A DNA stretch of 64,000 nt from Tumebacillus amylolyticus (GTDB lineage Bacteria; Bacillota; Bacilli; Tumebacillales; Tumebacillaceae). Numbering within the stretch: the stretch's first letter is position 1; every line of letters begins with the position of its first letter. The DNA is taken from assembly GCF_016722965.1 (NCBI RefSeq), contig NZ_JAEQNB010000004.1, positions 372,001 through 436,000 of the forward strand. The letters run 5' to 3'. This document shows, in pieces, positions 60,075-64,000 of the stretch. The position numbers and the translations under genes are program-made. The notes under the pieces were generated by a model. The model ran no database searches and had not been told where the DNA came from. It saw only the letters and a list, made by a program, of their open reading frames with translations.

Positions 60075-60820
60075 TACAGGATGCGCGTGGTGGTCTGGGG
60101 GGAGATATACGTGCCGACGTTGTGCCCGAGGCAGATCTTCTCCATCGTGCCGGTGCTGTCGATGTCGAAGATGTGGAGCGGCAGGTGGTAGTCGCGGGCG
60201 AGGAGCAGGGCGGCTTGGTCCATGACTTTGAGGTTGTTGGCGACGACGTCGGCGTAGGAGATCGTCTCGTAACAACGTGCGTCGGGTTCGAGCTTCGGAT
60301 CGGCGGTGAAGATGCCGTTAACCCCGTGCTTGGCGACGAGGATGGCGTCACAGCGCAGTTCGAGGGCGCGTTGCACGGCGGGGTAGTCGGTGGAGACGAA
60401 GGGCTGCCCGGTGCCGCCGGCGAGGATCAGCAGGTAGCCTTTTTCCAAGTGGTGGATGGCGCGCAGACGGATATAGGGCTCTGCGATGGAGTTCATCTCG
60501 ATGGCGGAGAGCACGCGGACTTCGTAGGGAGAGCGGGCTTTGAGCACGGAGCGAAGCATCAGCGAGTTCAGGACGGTGCCCATGACGCCGATGTTGTCCG
60601 CTTCGGCCCGCTCGATGCCCCAGTTCTCCGCGACGTTCCCGCGAAAGATATTGCCGCCTCCGATGACGACGGCGACTTCTACGCCGAGGTTGGCGACGGA
60701 GAGGACTTCGCGGGTGAGATGTTCGAGCGCATCCGAATCGAACCCGAACTCGTCGCCGCCTGCGACGGCGGCGCCGCTCAGTTTGATCAAGACGCGGTTG
60801 TATCGTCTGGTCTCCAACAA
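60074..60820 (-). CDS. UMP-kinase-like protein (PyrH paralogue)
   Basis: 248 residues, TTG start (60820, or 60817) with GGGGGAA upstream. Amino-acid-kinase fold with VLIKLSGAAV, VVIGGGNIFRG, GVMGTVLNSLMLRSVL, ILAGGTGQPFVSTDYPAVQRALEL and LKVMDQAALLLARDYHLPLHIFD, the UMP kinase pattern. The usual LKATKVDGVY segment is VAKHGVNGIF, a deviation. It is not next to rpsB, tsf and frr as pyrH usually is, so it is probably a second copy with a changed role. Confidence 0.8.
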   Translation of the reverse strand: MLETRRYNRVLIKLSGAAVAGGDEFGFDSDALEHLTREVLSVANLGVEVAVVIGGGNIFRGNVAENWGIERAEADNIGVMGTVLNSLMLRSVLKARSPYEVRVLSAIEMNSIAEPYIRLRAIHHLEKGYLLILAGGTGQPFVSTDYPAVQRALELRCDAILVAKHGVNGIFTADPKLEPDARCYETISYADVVANNLKVMDQAALLLARDYHLPLHIFDIDSTGTMEKICLGHNVGTYISPQTTTRIL

Positions 60821-60871
60821 GCTTCCCCCATTCTGTGAGGTTCTTCGAGGAAGGATATGTAGGGAGAGGAG

Positions 60872-60909
60872 AAAAAAGCATCCGGCCGTGGTGGCGGGAT
60901 GCTTTTTTT
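60872..60909. terminator. Bidirectional terminator
   Basis: AAAAAAGCATCC pairs with GGGATGCTTTTTT across a 12-nt loop; ends the small gene at 60938. Confidence 0.85.
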
Positions 60910-60937
60910 GTGGGTGAATGGAGTGGGGTTCTTTCTA

Positions 60938-61147
60938 CTAATCTGCTTGCATCTGCGTGGCGACATCCACCAACTGCATGGGGGCGATCATGCCCGTGTC
61001 GTAGTCGCCTTGGAGCACGCGGTATTGGTCGGCGAAGCTCTGGGCGCTGTGCAGATGGTCGCTTTCCGGATAGCCGTAGCCTTTGACCAGGAACCCCTTG
61101 GCTTCCAGATAGTTGATTGCTTGTCCGATGGTCATCTTGGTTTCCAT
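60938..61147 (-). CDS. Small protein of unknown function
   Basis: 69 residues with AAGGCAGGG upstream of the ATG. MTIGQAINYLEAKGFLVKGYGYPES suggests a helix and a strand; no family recognised. Minus strand, between two terminators. Confidence 0.55.
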   Translation of the reverse strand: METKMTIGQAINYLEAKGFLVKGYGYPESDHLHSAQSFADQYRVLQGDYDTGMIAPMQLVDVATQMQAD

Positions 61148-61205
61148 GAGGTATCCCTGCCTTTCCAGAGGGTAGTATGTGCAGGGGTGGAAGCTTTTAG
61201 CCGAG

Positions 61206-61234
61206 TTGACGAAGATTCAGACGATTGGTAGAAT
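61206..61234 (+). promoter_or_regulatory. Sigma-A promoter
   Basis: TTGACG and TAGAAT with a 17-bp spacer, 42 bp before the small membrane protein gene. Confidence 0.75.
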
Positions 61235-61275
61235 GTACATATTGTTTGGACAGAGTGCAGAGGGGATGGGTGGAC

Positions 61276-61596
61276 ATGCTTACGTTCTTGATCGTCGCAG
61301 CTGTTGCATATGTGTTCTACTACGGAGGGGTACGTCTGCAAGTGCGGGCACACCTGTCCGGGCGGGCGATTCTGGACGTCCTTGGCTATGCTTCGATGCT
61401 CGGAGCCGGCACCACCTTGGGGATTTACGGAACTCTGGCTCTCGCGGCCCAACTGGCCCCGCAGAGCGGATTGTTTGTCTTGAGCTGTGTCTCGACCGCC
61501 GTTGCGATTGCGGTCGGCGAGTTTTTGTATGCCCGTAGTTTCCGGTTGTCTCTGCAACTGTTGGCTCCGCTTCGCTCGGAGAAAAGCAAGCGATAG
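61276..61596 (+). CDS. Small membrane protein (about three helices)
   Basis: 106 residues from ATG 61276 (GAGGGGATGG upstream). Hydrophobic segments at about 2-18, 32-55 and 62-84, with a lysine-rich C-terminus. No family recognised. Has its own promoter and terminator. Confidence 0.6.
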   Translation: MLTFLIVAAVAYVFYYGGVRLQVRAHLSGRAILDVLGYASMLGAGTTLGIYGTLALAAQLAPQSGLFVLSCVSTAVAIAVGEFLYARSFRLSLQLLAPLRSEKSKR

Positions 61597-61621
61597 CACT
61601 GGACCCATACATAAGAGTCCC

Positions 61622-61657
61622 GAACGGCAGACACACTTGTGCTGACCGTTCTTTTTT
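61622..61657 (+). terminator. Terminator
   Basis: GAACGG/CCGTTC outer stem with an extended inner part (CAG/CTG) and six T. Confidence 0.8.
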
Positions 61658-61684
61658 CATCTATCTTCAGAAGGGGTTGAGATC

Positions 61685-62761
61685 TTGAGCGACCTGAACA
61701 TTCGCGCTGTGATGAAGGCGATGCTCGCCGATCACGGCGTCTCCGGACACGAGGACGGCATCGCCCGTCAGTTCTCGGAAGCGCTTACTCACTTTACCTC
61801 CGACATTCGCATCGACAAGATCGGCAACTTGATCGCCCGTGTCGACGGAGACGGTCCAGGCCCTCGTCCAAGCGTGCTTTTGGCAGCGCATATGGATGAG
61901 ATCGGCTTGATGGTGACCAAAATTGAACGAGGCGGTTTCTTGCGCGTGACCAACGTCGGCGGCGTCGATCCGCGCTCGCAAGTGGCACAGGAAGTGCTCG
62001 TACACGGTCGTCACGGTGATTATGTAGGCATCGTCGGCTCCAAACCGCCGCACCTGACTTCACAAGAGGAGCGGGGCAAAGCGGCACCGCTTCCCGACCT
62101 GTTCATCGACCTCGGCATGCCCGAAGAGATGGTGCGTGAAAACGTTCGCATCGGCGACACGGTGACGATCCGACGCGAACCGATTGAACTTCAATACGAC
62201 CGCATCGCGGCGAAGTCGCTCGACAACCGCGCCAGTGTTGCGGCTGTTCTGGAATGCCTTGCAGAACTCAAACGCCTCAAAGTCGGCGTGGACGTCTACG
62301 CGGTCGGCACCGTCCAAGAAGAGCGCGGGCGTATCGGCGCAGGTCCTGCGGCGTTTGGCGTCAATCCGGACATCGCGATCGCGATCGATGTGACGTTCGG
62401 TGAATATGCGGGGGCTCCGGTAGACGGAGCGTTTCCGCTCGACGGCGGCCCGACGATTTTGTTCGGACCGAATTCCCACCAGAAGATCACGAGAAGCCTC
62501 ACCGAAACGGCAGACTCCTTGAACATGCCGTACGCGTATGAATATATCCAATCGGACAGCGGCACCGATGCGCACTTGTTGCAGATTCAGCGCGAGGGGA
62601 TTGCCACCGGACTGGTCTCGATCCCGCTCAAGAACATGCATACTTCGGTGGAGACGGTCTGCTACCGCGACATCGAACGCGCCGGGAAACTGCTCGCCCA
62701 TTTTATCGCCGGAATTGACCGGGCGTATGTGGAGGGATTGTCTTGCTACTTAAACGACTGA
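61685..62761 (+). CDS. M42-family aminopeptidase, first of three
   Basis: 358 residues, TTG start with AAGGGG upstream. Metal ligands in AAHMDEIGL (His, Asp), KSLDNRASVAAV (Asp), QEERGRIG (Glu pair), then NMHTSVETV (His). M42 enzymes are dodecameric aminopeptidases. Overlaps the next gene by 19 bases. Confidence 0.95.
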   Translation: MSDLNIRAVMKAMLADHGVSGHEDGIARQFSEALTHFTSDIRIDKIGNLIARVDGDGPGPRPSVLLAAHMDEIGLMVTKIERGGFLRVTNVGGVDPRSQVAQEVLVHGRHGDYVGIVGSKPPHLTSQEERGKAAPLPDLFIDLGMPEEMVRENVRIGDTVTIRREPIELQYDRIAAKSLDNRASVAAVLECLAELKRLKVGVDVYAVGTVQEERGRIGAGPAAFGVNPDIAIAIDVTFGEYAGAPVDGAFPLDGGPTILFGPNSHQKITRSLTETADSLNMPYAYEYIQSDSGTDAHLLQIQREGIATGLVSIPLKNMHTSVETVCYRDIERAGKLLAHFIAGIDRAYVEGLSCYLND

Positions 62762-63768
62762 CCGAAGCGGTCGGCCCGTCCGGCTTCGAAGATGAAATTC
62801 GCCAAGTGATCTATGAAGAGATCAAGGACCATGTCGACCATGTCTACACCGATGTGCTCGGCAACTTGATTGCAGAGAAACACGGCACCCGTCCCGGCCC
62901 GAAAGTCATGCTTTGCGCTCATATGGATGAAGTTTCGCTCATGATCGCGGCGATCGACCATGACGGGATGATTCAATTCCGCCACATCGGCGGCATCGAC
63001 GACCGCATCCTCGTCGCCAAGCCGGTGCTGATCGGCCCGAACCAAATCTCCGGCGTGATCGGCTCCAAGCCTGCGCACCATCAATCGGGCGAGGAGCGCC
63101 GCAGACCGATTCCGCTCGACGAACTGCGCATCGACATCGGGGCGTCGACTCGCGAAGAAGCGCTGCGCTATGTGAAGCCGGGCGACATCGCGGTTTTCGC
63201 CACCAAGTACGAAGAGATCGGGGTACGCCGCGCCAAGTCGAAGTCGTTCGACGACCGTGTCGGTTGCGCCGTGATGGTCGAAACGCTCAAGAAGAACTTC
63301 GACATCCCGGTCGTGTTCGCGTTTGCCGTGCAGGAGGAAATCGGTCTGCGCGGAGCTGGACCGCTTGCGTACCGCATTCAACCGGACATCTCGCTGGTAT
63401 TGGAAGGCACCCTCGCTTCCGATATTCCGGGCACAGTTGCACACGGACGTGCTACAGAGCTTGGCAAGGGTCCGGCGCTTTCGCTGATGGACTCCTCGTC
63501 GGTACACAATCGCAAATTCATCGACCATATGGTTCAAGTTGCGGAGAATTCCGGCATCCCGTATCAGTTCCGCAACACGATTGCAGGCGGCAATGACTCC
63601 GGACGTATCCATATCTCGCGCACCGGCGTGCTCGCGGGCGTCGTCTCGGTGCCGACGCGCTACATTCATGCACCGTCTCAGATGATCTCGCTCGATGATT
63701 ATGAGAATACAATTTTGCTCGTAGAGAAGTTTCTGCGCAGCGTGGAGCAAGGAGGACTCACCTCATGA
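62743..63768 (+). CDS. M42-family aminopeptidase, second of three
   Basis: 341 residues from TTG 62743 with GGAGGG upstream. CAHMDEVSLMI, KSFDDRVGCAVMVETLK, QEEIGLRGAG and YIHAPSQMIS carry the ligands. About a third identical in pattern to its neighbours, so these are old duplicates with probably different substrate preference. Confidence 0.95.
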   Translation: MLLKRLTEAVGPSGFEDEIRQVIYEEIKDHVDHVYTDVLGNLIAEKHGTRPGPKVMLCAHMDEVSLMIAAIDHDGMIQFRHIGGIDDRILVAKPVLIGPNQISGVIGSKPAHHQSGEERRRPIPLDELRIDIGASTREEALRYVKPGDIAVFATKYEEIGVRRAKSKSFDDRVGCAVMVETLKKNFDIPVVFAFAVQEEIGLRGAGPLAYRIQPDISLVLEGTLASDIPGTVAHGRATELGKGPALSLMDSSSVHNRKFIDHMVQVAENSGIPYQFRNTIAGGNDSGRIHISRTGVLAGVVSVPTRYIHAPSQMISLDDYENTILLVEKFLRSVEQGGLTS

Positions 63769-64000
63769 AGGAACTTTTGACCCGCCTCTCGCAAGCCTGC
63801 GGTCCGTGGGGCCGTGAAGACAACGTGCGCGACATCCTACAGGAAGCGGTCGCGCCGTACGCAGATTCTGTCCAAACGGATGTGCTCGGCAATTTGATCG
63901 TCACCAAAAAGGGTACGGCCAACACAGGCAAACACCTGCTGCTCGTCGCTCACATGGACGAAGAAGGTCTGCTCGTCAACCATATCGAAGACAACGGCTA
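63765..64000 (+). CDS. M42-family aminopeptidase, third of three, cut by window edge
   Basis: 78 codons visible. ATG 63765 overlaps the previous stop and has AAGGAGGA upstream. LSQACGPWGREDNVRDIL and LLVAHMDEEGLLV show the same N-terminal motifs as the two upstream genes. The frame runs off the right edge. Confidence 0.9.
   Translation, partial: MKELLTRLSQACGPWGREDNVRDILQEAVAPYADSVQTDVLGNLIVTKKGTANTGKHLLLVAHMDEEGLLVNHIEDNG

Noticed and set aside
60062-60838. 258-codon open frame on the plus strand
   Set aside because: Antisense to the UMP-kinase-like gene and begins inside a terminator.

Overview
The window is a piece of a moderately GC-rich Gram-positive (Firmicute) chromosome. It carries the 3' part of a large contractile-tailed prophage (about 1 to 42 kb) followed by host housekeeping genes (about 42.6 to 64 kb). 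The host genes are hepS, menG, ubiX-like, mqnE, mqnA, mqnC, hepT, ndk and cheR. This resembles the hepS-menG-hepT-ndk-cheR order of Bacillus, but with futalosine-route menaquinone genes built in. That, strong purine-rich ribosome sites and many TTG/GTG starts point to the Bacillales, possibly an Alicyclobacillaceae/Tumebacillus-like organism; the genus is an inference.

Prophage, left part (1 to 14.6 kb): a cytosine DNA methyltransferase open at the left edge with an unusual repeat-filled target region, small HTH and zinc-ribbon proteins, an ArpU-like regulator, a tRNA-Thr, a ParB-like protein overlapping a second cytosine methyltransferase, and small genes on alternating strands, each bracketed by terminators. 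AT-rich accessory genes sit here, including an HELCH-motif protein and a two-helix membrane protein. A lone HEPN-type RNase candidate lies on the minus strand just before the packaging genes.

Prophage, late part (14.7 to 37.8 kb): terminase small and large subunits, a Mu/DUF935-type portal, Mu-like head genes, a contractile tail (sheath, tube, tail chaperone with a -1 frameshift site, tape measure), PBSX-like baseplate genes, tail fibre genes, then a lysis cassette (NlpC/P60-like hydrolase, BhlA-like small membrane protein, amidase, LLH-type holin). No integrase or repressor is in the window; they may lie to the left.

Cargo and junction (37.8 to 42.6 kb): AT-rich minus-strand genes beyond the lysis cassette. 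One is a two-helix membrane protein flanked by two near-identical terminators. The other two are an AAA+ ATPase and a subtilisin-like protease, an arrangement that matches the IetAS anti-phage defence pair. The phage/host junction contains two gene remnants and short direct repeats.

Host part: menaquinone and heptaprenyl side-chain synthesis, nucleoside diphosphate kinase, patatin-like lipase, CheR, cytochrome c, a 1,545-residue pseudokinase-ATPase-TPR-GAF-GGDEF protein, GNAT and OsmC proteins, an RluA pseudouridine synthase, a DUF1450 protein, a stand-alone UMP-kinase paralogue, and three consecutive M42 aminopeptidase genes, the last cut by the window edge.
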